A stretch of 64,000 nucleotides of DNA from Limnoglobus sp043757025. GTDB lineage: Bacteria > Planctomycetota > Planctomycetia > Gemmatales > Gemmataceae. The position numbers and the translations under genes are program-made. The DNA is taken from assembly GCA_043757025.1 (NCBI GenBank), contig JAYVQG010000185.1, forward strand, positions 3,411 through 67,410. The letters are read 5' to 3'. The notes under the pieces are model-generated. The model saw only the letters and a list, made by a program, of their open reading frames with translations, did no database searches and was not told where the DNA came from. Of this stretch, positions 43,441-53,350 are shown one piece after another. The first letter of the stretch is position 1. Each line of letters opens with the position of its first letter.

Positions 43441-44613
43441 ATGCCGACAGAAACGATCGAGTTCGATGTTCGGACCGATGAGATGCTCATCAATATGGGA
43501 CCGCAACATCCGAGTACGCACGGCGTGTTGCGGTTGGTCATTCGCACCGATGGCGAAGTCGTTCGCGATGTCGTTCCGCACCTCGGTTACCTGCATCGTT
43601 GCGCGGAGAAAATTGGCGAAAATGTTACTGTCTTGCAATTTATCCCTTACACGGATCGAATGGATTACCTCGCCGCGATGAACATGAATCTCGGCTATTC
43701 GTTGACGGTCGAAAAATTATGTGGGATGGTAATACCCGAAAAAGCACAAGTGTTGCGCGTATTGATCTGCGAGTTGAACCGCATCGCTTCGCACCTCGTT
43801 GGCATGGGGGCGTACGGCCTCGACCTCGGCAGTTTCAGCCCGTTTCTGTATGCGTTCCGCGAACGCGAACATATACTCGATTTATTTGAAGATGCATGTG
43901 GCGCGCGGCTCACTTATAGTTACCTCACGATCGGTGGTGCCCACGACGATTTGCCCGATGGCTGGCTCGAACGTTGCCGCAAGTTCCTCGAATACTTCAA
44001 GCCGCGCATCCCCGAATATCACGCGATGCTGACGGACAATCATATCTTCGCGAAGCGCACGGCGGGCGTCGGCGTGCTCGGTCGCGACATGGCCATCAAC
44101 TACGGTTGCAGCGGCCCCGTGTTGCGGGCTTCGCTCGACCGAACGAAAGCCGATCCGCTCTGGGACTTGCGCAAAACCGAACCATATTCCGGGTACGAAT
44201 TCTACACGTTCGACGTGCCCGTGCCGCCGTTCGACCGCGCGCCGCCGGGTGCGATCATCGGCGATTGTTGGCACCGTTTCTACGTGCGAATGTTGGAAGT
44301 CGTCGAGAGTATTTGCATCTGCGAACAGGCGATGGAAAAGTATCCGACCGCAACCGGTTCGCACCGAATCGAACCGCCACGCACGCTGACGCCGGGCGAA
44401 TGTTACCTGGAAACCGAGTGTCCGCGTGGGCAGATGGGCTTTTATATCGTCGGCCGGCCGAGCAAGGAAGCGGTGCCACTGCGGGTCCGCGCTCGCTCGG
44501 GTTGCTTCTCGAATCTCAGCGTCGTCGAAGAACTCTGCCGTGGCTGCCTCGTCGGCGACATCCCCGCCATCCTCGGCAGCTTCGACGTCGTGATGGGTGA
44601 GATAGATCGCTGA
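43441..44613 (+). CDS. nuoD: NADH-quinone oxidoreductase subunit D
   Basis: NuoD is the 49-kDa subunit of respiratory complex I at the base of the peripheral arm, near the quinone site. The protein from ATG 43441 is 390 residues, as expected. Signatures: INMGPQHPSTHGVLRLV, HLGYLHRCAEKI, ELNRIASHL, MAINYGCSGPVLRASL, and the closing CFSNLSVVEELCRGCLVGDIPAILGSFDVVMGEIDR region. It stands alone without other nuo genes nearby, so complex I genes are scattered or this is an extra copy. It lies 16 bases past the AriB-like gene, whose transcript may run into it. Confidence 0.95.
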   Translation: MPTETIEFDVRTDEMLINMGPQHPSTHGVLRLVIRTDGEVVRDVVPHLGYLHRCAEKIGENVTVLQFIPYTDRMDYLAAMNMNLGYSLTVEKLCGMVIPEKAQVLRVLICELNRIASHLVGMGAYGLDLGSFSPFLYAFREREHILDLFEDACGARLTYSYLTIGGAHDDLPDGWLERCRKFLEYFKPRIPEYHAMLTDNHIFAKRTAGVGVLGRDMAINYGCSGPVLRASLDRTKADPLWDLRKTEPYSGYEFYTFDVPVPPFDRAPPGAIIGDCWHRFYVRMLEVVESICICEQAMEKYPTATGSHRIEPPRTLTPGECYLETECPRGQMGFYIVGRPSKEAVPLRVRARSGCFSNLSVVEELCRGCLVGDIPAILGSFDVVMGEIDR

Positions 44614-44695
44614 TGCCGGAAGGGGCGTAGGAATGGTGCCACGTGTGCGCTGCGAACGACATTCCCTTTCGCCGGCGATTGCCGATACTGACCGC

Positions 44696-45424
44696 ATGGA
44701 TGTTTCCACCGAAGAATTGTTCGATGTCGTCGATGCGGCAGTGCGCGACTTGCTCGTACGGGCGGCGGTCGTCGAGCCGCCGGTCGATGCGCTCTGGATC
44801 GCCCAGCGAATCTTTGGAATGCGCATCGTTTACTCCGAGCCAGACGATGGCCTGCCGCCGCAATATGGCGATCCGCCGAAGCGACGGCCGGGGCCGAACA
44901 GCATCGTGCTGCGCGAGGAACAGTCGAACGAAGCCCAACATAGCGTGGCAGCGAAAGCGATCGGCAAACGGATGTTGCCGCTGATTTTCCCGAAGCTCGG
45001 CATCGCGGACGGCACGGAAAATCCGTCGTCGCGGAACGCGCTGGTTGCGTTGGTCGTGCCGCGATTATTGCTGCCGACGCGCTGGTTCGGCCCCGATGCG
45101 CGAAAGTCCGGTTACGATTTGCTTGAAATGAAGGAGCGATATTCCAGCGCGGGGTACGAGACGATCGCGCACCGCATGTTGGATGTCGACGACGAATCGT
45201 GCGTGATTGCGATTGTCGACGATCGTTCGGTGGTGTCGCGGCGTGGAAATCGCTTCCAGGCAACGCGAACCTTGACCCCTGCCGAGCGTATCTGTTCGGA
45301 GCGAGTCGAAGAAACGAACGAACCGGCACGGGTGCGCAAAGACGACTGGACGGCATGGGGTTGGCCGACCGTTGGCATTCCTTTTCGCAGGATCATTTTG
45401 CGTGCGGTGCCCGATGAGATATAA
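44696..45424 (+). CDS. ImmA/IrrE-like protein with degenerate HExxH
   Basis: A 242-residue protein. Its layout (N-terminal helix, IAQRIFGMRIVYSEPD, RPGPNSIVLREEQSN, then EAQHSVAAKAIGKRMLP) follows the ImmA/IrrE (DUF955) metallopeptidase domain. Where the family has the zinc motif HExxH, the aligned segment is K87-A-I-G-K91, so both histidines and the glutamate are replaced. It is probably a non-enzymatic, sensor- or scaffold-type relative. The C-terminal 120 residues (YETIAHRMLDVDDES and a wrapped beta-rich part) are not recognised. Start ATG 44696. A strong terminator follows. Confidence 0.6.
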   Translation: MDVSTEELFDVVDAAVRDLLVRAAVVEPPVDALWIAQRIFGMRIVYSEPDDGLPPQYGDPPKRRPGPNSIVLREEQSNEAQHSVAAKAIGKRMLPLIFPKLGIADGTENPSSRNALVALVVPRLLLPTRWFGPDARKSGYDLLEMKERYSSAGYETIAHRMLDVDDESCVIAIVDDRSVVSRRGNRFQATRTLTPAERICSERVEETNEPARVRKDDWTAWGWPTVGIPFRRIILRAVPDEI

Positions 45425-45439
45425 TGCTGGGAATCGAAC

Positions 45440-45482
45440 CCCGGCGGCCGGCGCAATTTGCGTGTCGACCGCCGGGTTTTTT
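45440..45482 (+). terminator. Terminator after the ImmA/IrrE-like gene
   Basis: An 8-bp stem (45440-45447 with 45469-45476) is followed by six T residues (45477-45482). It also separates the greA unit downstream. Confidence 0.85.
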
Positions 45483-45555
45483 CCCCTTATGTGTAACAGT
45501 TTCGGCGGTATTTCCGCTGAAATCGAGACGGTCTTAGGATCGAGGAGTGGCGTCC

Positions 45556-46044
45556 ATGGCCGAACAACGAATCCCCATGACGCGAGCCGGATACGACAAG
45601 CTCAAAGCCGAACTGGATCGGCTGCGCGGCCACGAAATGATCGAGATCACGAAGCGCGTGGCCACCGCCCGCGACCTCGGCGATCTCTCCGAAAACGCGG
45701 AGTATCATGCGGCACGCGAAGATCAGGGCCAACTGCAAGCCAAGGTCAACGAGATTGCCGACCGGCTCAATCGCGCGCAAATCCTCGACCCGAACTTGCT
45801 GCCCAAAGATACCGTCGTCTTCGGTAGCAAAGTGAAAGTGCGCGACCTCGAATTCGACGAAGAAGAAACCTTCGAGTTGGTCGGCCCCGGCCAGGAAAAC
45901 CCCGAGAAGGGACGCATCCTCACCGATAGCCCGATCGGCGAAGGGTTGATCGGCAAGAAGAAGGGCGAAGTCGCCGAGATTCACGCACCGAAGGGCACGA
46001 TCCGCTTCAAGGTGCTCGAAATCTCGGCCGCGAAAATCGACTGA
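45556..46044 (+). CDS. greA: Transcription elongation factor GreA
   Basis: GreA stimulates transcript cleavage by backtracked RNA polymerase through acidic residues at the tip of its N-terminal coiled coil. The 162-residue protein has both halves: coiled coil (about 9-75) with ATARDLGDLSENAEYHAAREDQG (the tip carries the D/E pair), and an FKBP-like C-terminal domain (about 80-160, EETFELVGPGQENPEKGRI). The ATG at 45556 is preferred over a GTG at 45547 which would add MAS. It converges on nadE with only 10 bases between stop codons. Confidence 0.96.
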   Translation: MAEQRIPMTRAGYDKLKAELDRLRGHEMIEITKRVATARDLGDLSENAEYHAAREDQGQLQAKVNEIADRLNRAQILDPNLLPKDTVVFGSKVKVRDLEFDEEETFELVGPGQENPEKGRILTDSPIGEGLIGKKKGEVAEIHAPKGTIRFKVLEISAAKID

Positions 46045-46054
46045 CAACCGGCGG

Positions 46055-48097
46055 CTATATCGCCCGGTCCACGGACTCCAACCACGCCAGCGCGGCGGCG
46101 TCGCTCGGCATACGCCAGTCGCCGCGTGGCGACAGGCTCACCGAGCCGACCTTCGGACCATCCGGCAAGCACGATCGCTTGAATTGGCTAGAAAAGAAGC
46201 GTGTCACGAACATCCGCAGCCACTTCTGAATCTCTGCGGGCGTCCAGGCACGGTCGAACTTCGCCTGCTTTGCGAGGTAGAAGATTTTGTCCGGCGGGCT
46301 GCCCCAACGCAGGAAGTGGTACAGGAAAAAGTCGTGCAGTTCGTACGGCCCGATCGTCGCTTCGGTCGATTGCGCGATGCTGCCATCGGCGGCGGTCGGC
46401 AACAATTCGGGTGAAATTTCCGTATCGACCACATCGAGCAACGTCGCTCGCACATCGCCGTCGAATTCGTTTTCTGCCGCCCATCGCACGAGGAATTTGA
46501 CGAGCGTTTTCGGGATGCTCACGTTCGGGTTGTACATGCTCATGTGGTCGGCGTTGTAGGTACACCAACCGAGCGCGAGTTCGGACAAATCGCCGGTGCC
46601 GATGGTGAACCCGCCGTTCATCAGCAAGCTCGTCCGCATTCGTGCCTGGACGTTTTCAAAGACCAGATCGTGACGCCGTTCGGCGGGCAACACGCGCAGT
46701 TTCTCGCCGAGCGATTCGCCGGTTTCGCCCAGCAACGATATGCCGAACGGCGAATGGTTCAGTGCCCGCATCTGTTGCATACACATCTCGCGAATGTCGG
46801 TTTCGCGTGCGGTCGTGCCGAGTAGCGCCATCAGCGATTGGGCGTTGCCTTTGGTGCGGCGCGTCGTGCCGTAACCGGGCATCGTCAGCGCGAGAATCTT
46901 CGTGCGGGGCGCGCCGATCGCGTCGAGCGTTTTGCACAAAACGAGCAACGCCAGCGTCGAATCGAGGCCGCCCGACACGCCGATACTGACGTTCGGCATG
47001 CCGATATGCTCGAGCCGTTTGGCCAGCCCCGCGACTTGCGTGTGAAAGATTTCTTCGCAGCGTTCGCGCAGTGTCGCCGGGTCCGAAGGCACGAACGGGT
47101 GCGGGTCGATGTGCCGTGCGAGCGTCTCGGGGCGTTCGGCGTTCGGGATGCTGAAGTGGACGCGGCGGAAGCTGCGTTTCAGTCCGGGTTCCGAATGCGA
47201 TTCGTTAAAACTGGTACCCGCGTGGCGATCGCGTTCGATGTGCTGAAGGTCGAGATCGGCCACGAGCAACTGCCCACTGCGCTGAAAACGCGGCGATTCG
47301 GCGAGGATCGAACCGTTCTCGGCGATCATCGCGTGGCCGCCAAAGACGATATCGGTCGTCGATTCGCCGACGCCGGAGGAAGCGTAAATGTACCCCGCGA
47401 CGCACCGCCCCGATTGCCCTGCGACGAGCTGCCGACGGTACGCGGCCTTGCCGATCGCTTCGTTACTCGCGGATAAATTCGCCAGCACCGTCGCGCCGTT
47501 CACCGCCTGAATCGCACTCGGCGCGACCGGCATCCAGACGTCTTCGCAGATTTCCACGCCGAGCACGAACCCCGGCGACGTGTCGCATTCAAATAGCAAA
47601 TCGGTACCGAACGGCACCGTCTGCCCGGCGAGTGTCATCGCGGTGGAAAGCGCATTCCGCGCGGGGGCGAAGTAACGTGCGTCGTAAAATTCCTTGTAGT
47701 TCGGCAGGTAGGTTTTCGGGACGATGCCGAGCAACTTGCCGCCGCGAAACACGGCTGCGCAGTTGAAGACCATGCCATCGAGCGACAACGGCAGCCCGAC
47801 GATGCCGACGCCACTGAAGCACATATCGGCCGCCGAAAGCAGCGTTTCCAGAGCGTTTTCGGCAGATCGTAGTAGCGTTGGCTGGTGGAAGAGATCGTGG
47901 CACGTGTAGCCCGTCAGCCCGCATTCGGGGAAGACAACGACGCGCACGCCGCGCTCCTCGGCATCGCGAAGCAGGTCGAGCGTACGCTCGGCATTGAACC
48001 GGCAATCGGCCACGCGGAGTTCGGGCACAGCCGCAGCCACGCGAAGAAACGATAACATCGGCATGGTTCGCTCGGGCATCGGAGTGGGGTCATTCAT
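46055..48097 (-). CDS. nadE: Glutamine-dependent NAD+ synthetase
   Basis: NadE amidates nicotinic acid adenine dinucleotide to NAD+, taking ammonia from glutamine. The N-terminal nitrilase-type glutaminase has the triad E58 (VFPECGLTG), K128 (VPKTYLPNYKEFYD) and C184 (GVEICEDVW). The C-terminal synthetase has the PPi loop SGGLDSTLAL. At 680 residues it is a full two-domain enzyme of the mycobacterial/eukaryotic type. The start at 48097 overlaps the upstream gene's stop by 8 bases, so it is coupled to two small genes upstream. In-frame start codons further in (for example MPML at 48064) are possible. Confidence 0.95.
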   Translation of the reverse strand: MNDPTPMPERTMPMLSFLRVAAAVPELRVADCRFNAERTLDLLRDAEERGVRVVVFPECGLTGYTCHDLFHQPTLLRSAENALETLLSAADMCFSGVGIVGLPLSLDGMVFNCAAVFRGGKLLGIVPKTYLPNYKEFYDARYFAPARNALSTAMTLAGQTVPFGTDLLFECDTSPGFVLGVEICEDVWMPVAPSAIQAVNGATVLANLSASNEAIGKAAYRRQLVAGQSGRCVAGYIYASSGVGESTTDIVFGGHAMIAENGSILAESPRFQRSGQLLVADLDLQHIERDRHAGTSFNESHSEPGLKRSFRRVHFSIPNAERPETLARHIDPHPFVPSDPATLRERCEEIFHTQVAGLAKRLEHIGMPNVSIGVSGGLDSTLALLVLCKTLDAIGAPRTKILALTMPGYGTTRRTKGNAQSLMALLGTTARETDIREMCMQQMRALNHSPFGISLLGETGESLGEKLRVLPAERRHDLVFENVQARMRTSLLMNGGFTIGTGDLSELALGWCTYNADHMSMYNPNVSIPKTLVKFLVRWAAENEFDGDVRATLLDVVDTEISPELLPTAADGSIAQSTEATIGPYELHDFFLYHFLRWGSPPDKIFYLAKQAKFDRAWTPAEIQKWLRMFVTRFFSSQFKRSCLPDGPKVGSVSLSPRGDWRMPSDAAALAWLESVDRAI

Positions 48098-48518
48098 CGT
48101 CGATGACGAGCGATGCGAGTATCGCCCGCAATACATCTTCGTTCCGGTCGCGGTCGTACTCGCTCACCTGGTACATCACGAGCACCGGGCCTGCCGGAGC
48201 TTGTAGGCAGCGCGTCTGGCAATGCACCGTCGTATCGAGCGTCAGGAAGTCGATATCGTGGCCGAGTGCTGGCTCGCCGGCGAGCGATTCGATGGCGTCG
48301 ACGACGTCGATTTCCTTGTATTCTTCGCGAAGCGCCGCAAGCACTTCCTCGACCACAGCCGCAGGCGATTCGGCACCGGGTCGCAAGCCGACGATGACGA
48401 ACGCGGTGTCCGCACTTTCAACGGTGGCAGTCCAGCCGTCGTCGTCCTCTTGCACGTCGAGCGTCCAGTTCGAGGGGTATTGGAAGGCAATCCCCGATCG
48501 GTCGAAAGTCGCAATCAT
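48090..48518 (-). CDS. Hypothetical 142-residue protein, DcrB-like
   Basis: A small soluble protein: IAFQYPSNWTLDVQEDDDGWTATVES at the start, then FVIVGLRPGAESPAAVVEEVLAAL and VSEYDRDRNEDVLRAILASLVIDD. The pattern of a lone beta-rich domain that starts with a YPxxW motif is like DcrB/PsbP-type proteins, but there is no signal peptide, so location is probably cytosolic. It overlaps the preceding small gene by 4 bases (ATGA) and nadE by 8 bases, suggesting a three-gene operon. Confidence 0.7.
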   Translation of the reverse strand: MIATFDRSGIAFQYPSNWTLDVQEDDDGWTATVESADTAFVIVGLRPGAESPAAVVEEVLAALREEYKEIDVVDAIESLAGEPALGHDIDFLTLDTTVHCQTRCLQAPAGPVLVMYQVSEYDRDRNEDVLRAILASLVIDDE

Positions 48519-48670
48519 GCCGAGATTATCCGTACGTCCGATGACTGTGTTGGCGTGTCCAGGTACTCGCTATAGTCGGTGTCGTCGAGATCCGCAAACG
48601 CGATTCCCGCGAGCGCGGACATTTCGCCCGGCGTCCATTCCGAATCGTCGTAGGTCCGTTCGATACTCAT
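48515..48670 (-). CDS. Small 51-residue acidic hypothetical protein
   Basis: A short gene: ATG at 48670 and TGA at 48515-48517, overlapping the next ATG (48516-48518). The product starts MSIERTYDDSEWTPGEMSAL and ends in a region DLDDTDYSEYLDTP; it is very acidic. A clear Shine-Dalgarno AGGTGA lies about 5 bases upstream of the ATG. The ATGA coupling to the next gene supports coding. No family is recognised. It heads the putative operon with the 142-residue protein and nadE. Confidence 0.6.
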   Translation of the reverse strand: MSIERTYDDSEWTPGEMSALAGIAFADLDDTDYSEYLDTPTQSSDVRIISA

Positions 48671-48808
48671 GGAGTCACCTCGGGTAACGAATTCACATTC
48701 TACTCCGATACGCGATCATTTTCCTCCGAATGCACTGGCGGCGCGAAACCGTTGCCGATAGTATGACTTTGAATTACCATTTGTTCTGCTTTATCCGGAG
48801 TTGTAACA

Positions 48809-49747
48809 ATGTCATCCTTCGTTCCTCGGCGCTCGCCGCGCGGCTTTACGCTCATCGAATTGCTCGTGGTCATCGCGATCATTGCGATCCTCATCGGGTT
48901 GTTGTTGCCGGCCGTGCAGAAGGTGCGAGAGGCGGCGGCGCGGGCGAAGTGTACCAACAACCTCAAGCAGATCGGCACCGCGTTCCACAACTATCACAGC
49001 ACGTTCGAGCGCTTCCCGGCGGGGTTCAATTCGCAGTCGGTCACCCTCGATTCGGAAAGCACGGGGCCGGGCTGGGGTTGGGGCGCGATCATCCTGCCGT
49101 TCATCGAACAGGACAACTTGTATCGCCAGATCAACCAGAATTTGGACATCGCCGACCCCGTTCATGCGAACGTCCGCGTGCAAATTCTGAACACGTATCT
49201 CTGCCCGTCGGATGCGCCACCGCGACCGATCGTTTCGCTCACGGGTGCAGGTCTTTCGCCGATCTGCGATGTCGCGTACGCCAACTACGTCGGCGTCGGT
49301 GGCACCTTTGAAGTCTCGGTATTTCCCGACACGAACACCGGCGTTTTCCTCCGCGATCGTACGCTGAAAAGTCGCGGTTTCCGAGTGACCGACATTACCG
49401 ACGGCTCGAGTAACACGATGATTGGCACCGAACGCGAGAGCAAGCGATCCCCGAAGACGACGTGGGTCGGCGCAGTCACCGGTACGCTAGTTCAGCCGCT
49501 CAACCCGGCGTTCGGCGAAGAAGAATCGCACATTTTGTGTACCACGAATACGGGCGAAGCGATCGAAGGCCGCACGCCGAACAACGCGCTCGGCCACGTC
49601 GAAGATGCGAGCAGCAAGCACACCGGCGGCGTGAACATCCTGCTCGGCGATGGCTCGGTGCGGTTCCTGCGGCAAACGATTTCGCCAGTCACGTGGGAAG
49701 CCCTCGGTACGCGAGCCGGCGGCGAAGTGAATGTGAATCTGGACTAG
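48809..49747 (+). CDS. DUF1559 domain-containing prepilin-like protein
   Basis: A 312-residue member of the DUF1559 family, very abundant in planctomycetes. The N-terminus has a type IV prepilin signal: RRSPRGFTLIELLVVIAIIAILIG, with cleavage after the glycine and a mature Phe. DUF1559 core follows (LKQIGTAFHNYHSTFERFPAG, LGWGWGAIILPFIEQ-like) and the C-terminal H-x9-DG-type motif is present (SKHTGGVNILLGDGSVRF). These pseudopilin-like proteins are presumed to form surface or secretion structures; the exact role is not known. Confidence 0.95.
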   Translation: MSSFVPRRSPRGFTLIELLVVIAIIAILIGLLLPAVQKVREAAARAKCTNNLKQIGTAFHNYHSTFERFPAGFNSQSVTLDSESTGPGWGWGAIILPFIEQDNLYRQINQNLDIADPVHANVRVQILNTYLCPSDAPPRPIVSLTGAGLSPICDVAYANYVGVGGTFEVSVFPDTNTGVFLRDRTLKSRGFRVTDITDGSSNTMIGTERESKRSPKTTWVGAVTGTLVQPLNPAFGEEESHILCTTNTGEAIEGRTPNNALGHVEDASSKHTGGVNILLGDGSVRFLRQTISPVTWEALGTRAGGEVNVNLD

Positions 49748-49750
49748 CTA

Positions 49751-49856
49751 GTAGCCCTCTCGCTCCGCGAGAGGAAAGCGAGTATCGGTTGCGTAGACCG
49801 TAGATAGATTCATTTGCGATGGTTCTTGCTTCCCTCTCGCGGAGCGAGAGGGCTAC
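49751..49856. repeat. BIME-like inverted repeat, CTCTCGC/GCGAGAG family
   Basis: Two perfect 24-bp arms (49751-49774 and 49833-49856) face each other across 58 bases. Each arm is itself a hairpin (CCTCTCG...CGAGAGG). A second copy with the same arms begins at 63906 and runs to the end of the window. It separates the DUF1559 gene from the WD40 gene. Confidence 0.9.
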
Positions 49857-49873
49857 ATAAAAACTGACACTCT

Positions 49874-50845
49874 ATGACGATTCCGTTTCGTACGCCGTTG
49901 CTGGCTCTGCTTGCGGTGGCCGTTTTTGCGGCCATCGGCTGGGCGTTGTTGCACCATCGCGACGACTCGTTGGCGACGTGGCGCGGGCACGCGGGCGTTG
50001 TGCGTTCACTGGCGCATTCGCACGATGGCCGTTGCATCGCTTCGGCGGCCGACGATGGTAACATCGTCGTGTGGGATGCCGTCACCGGCGCGAAGCGGCA
50101 CGTGATTTCGGCACACTCGAAAACGATTCGCTCGGTGGCATTTTCCTCCGACGGTCGTTCGTTCGCGTCGGCGTCGGACGATGGCGATGTGAAAATTTGG
50201 GATGTCGAAACGGGCACCGAAACCGTCGCGTTTCACGATCACGCGAAGGCCGCCGAATGCGTCGCGTTCAGTGGCGACGGTCGCTATCTCATGAGTGGCG
50301 GTGCCGACAAACTCGTGCGAATCTGGAACATCCAGGACCCCAAATTACTTCAGACTTTGAAGGGCCACACGAAGCACGTTCACGCGATACTGGCCGCGCC
50401 GACGGGCAACAGTTTCGCCTCCGGGGCCAGCGATGGCACGATCAAACTGTGGGAACTGCCGGGTGGCCGGGCGCTCGGCAACATGAAGGTGACGGGCGGA
50501 CACATTAACGCGCTCGCATACACGCCCGATGGCAAAACGCTGATCGCGGGTGGCTCGGGCACCGGTATCAAATTGTTCGATGTCGCATCCAAAACGATGC
50601 GCCCCGAATGGACCGGCCCCATCGGCCGCACGATGAACCTCGCACTCAGCGACGATGGCCGCAAACTGGCATCGGTTCACGAAGATGGCCTCGTGCGAAT
50701 CTGGGACATCGCCACCGGCAACGTACTCGCGACGCTCGAAGGCCATCGCGGTTCGGTAACGTGCGTGACATTCACATCGGACGGCCAACGCATCGCCACC
50801 GGGGCCGCCGATGGCACCGTGAAGTTGTGGGCAACCGTGCCATAA
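49874..50845 (+). CDS. WD40 repeat protein with N-terminal membrane anchor
   Basis: A 323-residue protein. A hydrophobic segment (about 9-25, LALLAVAVFAAIGWALL) acts as signal anchor, followed by seven WD40 repeats, e.g. HAGVVRSLAHSHDGRCIASAADDGNIVVWD and HKSVT-like GHRGSVTCVTFTSDGQRIATGAADGTVKLW. The repeats complete one propeller with almost no other sequence. Partners are unknown. It follows the repeat pair at 49751-49856 and is followed by a second repeat family. Confidence 0.88.
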   Translation: MTIPFRTPLLALLAVAVFAAIGWALLHHRDDSLATWRGHAGVVRSLAHSHDGRCIASAADDGNIVVWDAVTGAKRHVISAHSKTIRSVAFSSDGRSFASASDDGDVKIWDVETGTETVAFHDHAKAAECVAFSGDGRYLMSGGADKLVRIWNIQDPKLLQTLKGHTKHVHAILAAPTGNSFASGASDGTIKLWELPGGRALGNMKVTGGHINALAYTPDGKTLIAGGSGTGIKLFDVASKTMRPEWTGPIGRTMNLALSDDGRKLASVHEDGLVRIWDIATGNVLATLEGHRGSVTCVTFTSDGQRIATGAADGTVKLWATVP

Positions 50846-50915
50846 TTGGAACTTGACGCCACGGCGTGCAAGTGGACAATGGGCGAATGTCCAATTGCAC
50901 TGACTTTACATTTTT

Positions 50916-51082
50916 GTAGCTGGGGTCTGTGACCCCGGAAGCCAGACAATCGAGGAGAGGCTGCCACTCCCCGGCCTCATAGAAGCCAGCTACAACAGAA
51001 ATCAAGTGCAATTGAGCTGTGTCCCCTACTACCGGCCTCACAGAGGCCACTGTGTCCTACCGGCCTCACAGAGGCCAGCTAC
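50916..51082. repeat. GTAGCTGG / CCGGCCTC repeat cluster
   Basis: Four copies of the same intergenic repeat. One reads GTAGCTGGGGTCTGTGACCCCGG (50916-50938); three are in the other orientation, CCGGCCTC...GAGGCC, at 50971-50993, 51031-51048 (truncated) and 51059-51082. Each contains an inner hairpin (GGGTC/GACCC or GGCCTC/GAGGCC). The same two sequence types occur inside moeA at 60213-60413, so this is one mobile repeat family. Confidence 0.88.
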
Positions 51083-51138
51083 ATAAGAAAGTCAGCGCCA
51101 ATCGGCGAATGTCCCCTTCCTCGTTCGAGGCCTCTCCC

Positions 51139-52626
<1,488 letters not shown>

Positions 52627-52663
52627 GGGAGGTGTATTTCTCGGAGAAAATTGTGAAGGATTA

Positions 52664-52996
52664 ATGGCGGTAAGAACGAAGTCGAAGTCCAGTCGACTTA
52701 CGAAGAAGCCTGTTCTCTATGTAGATTTTGTTGAAGTTGCGCCTTGGAACAGCCGGAATTTGACCGATACTCCTCGTTTTTCTGGGGTTGGTACGCTTTT
52801 AGTGACCGACGCGATTAGAATGAGTTTAGACATAGGTTGGAAAGGTCGTATCGGATTGTCCGCTCTTTCGCAGGCAAAGGGATTTTACACTCGACTTGGT
52901 ATGATTATGATTGAAGAAGGTGATGCGGAATACGGCGATTTGGCGTATTTTGAATTCGACGAACAGACTGCAGAGAAACTGACCAACCAATCGTAA
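52664..52996 (+). CDS. GNAT-like acetyltransferase fragment/small protein
   Basis: A 110-residue product. The middle resembles GNAT motif A/B (GVGTLLVTDAIRMSLDIGWKGRIGLSAL, then AKGFYTRLGM). The usual N-terminal half is missing, so it is either a truncated domain or a short family member. Base composition is unlike its neighbours: one 60-base line (52681-52740) has about 43% G+C against about 58% for an aldehyde dehydrogenase line. Its TAA stop overlaps the next ATG by one base (TAATG). It lies within the duplicated-end cassette. Confidence 0.55.
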   Translation: MAVRTKSKSSRLTKKPVLYVDFVEVAPWNSRNLTDTPRFSGVGTLLVTDAIRMSLDIGWKGRIGLSALSQAKGFYTRLGMIMIEEGDAEYGDLAYFEFDEQTAEKLTNQS

Positions 52997-53220
52997 TGAG
53001 GCATGTGATGGCATCTAAAGCCTATTTGAAATTGCTTGAGGAAGAAGCCTCCTTCCCATCGGTCGCCGCAGGCGGTCGCCCTTGGCGAATATTCGTTCCT
53101 CCGAGTGGCACGTTAGCTGAAGAATCTGCTCCCGTTGAAACGAAAAAGGGAAAACGAGTTTCGGCCAAGACTCGCATTTCGAAGAGTTATCAACTCGAAA
53201 ATGAACAAAGTGAATCTTGA
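52996..53220 (+). CDS. Small hypothetical protein, 74 residues
   Basis: ATG at 52996 overlaps the preceding stop by one base (TAATG), which implies coupling. The product is MASKAYLKLLEEEASFPSVA-like at the start (after a short MRHV lead), then a Pro-containing linker and a basic C-terminus (KKGKRVSAKTRISKSY). No family is recognised. It is as AT-rich as its partner. The two-gene arrangement inside a duplicated end could be a toxin-antitoxin- or effector-type pair, but nothing in the sequence proves it. Confidence 0.5.
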   Translation: MRHVMASKAYLKLLEEEASFPSVAAGGRPWRIFVPPSGTLAEESAPVETKKGKRVSAKTRISKSYQLENEQSES

Positions 53221-53221
53221 A

Positions 53222-53329
53222 GCCGCCGCGCCGTTCGGCGGCTTCAAGATGTCCGGCATCGGCCGCGAACTCGGCTCGTACGCACTACAAATGTACACGG
53301 AAGTCAAGACCGTCATCATGGCGATGTGA
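53222..53329 (+). repeat. Direct repeat, aldehyde dehydrogenase 3' end (copy 2)
   Basis: A second copy of the 108-base aldehyde dehydrogenase 3' end including its TGA. It has no upstream gene body, though an open frame from about 53135 runs into it. Differences from copy 1 are all synonymous. It is best read as a gene remnant or a duplicated attachment-like end. Confidence 0.9.
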
Positions 53330-53350
53330 CCCTTGAGGTTGCCCCAAAAA

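Noticed and set aside
53135..53329. 64-codon frame running into the second aldehyde dehydrogenase end
   Set aside because: It overlaps the real 74-residue gene in another frame and only becomes protein-like where the duplicated end begins, so I treat it as a remnant.
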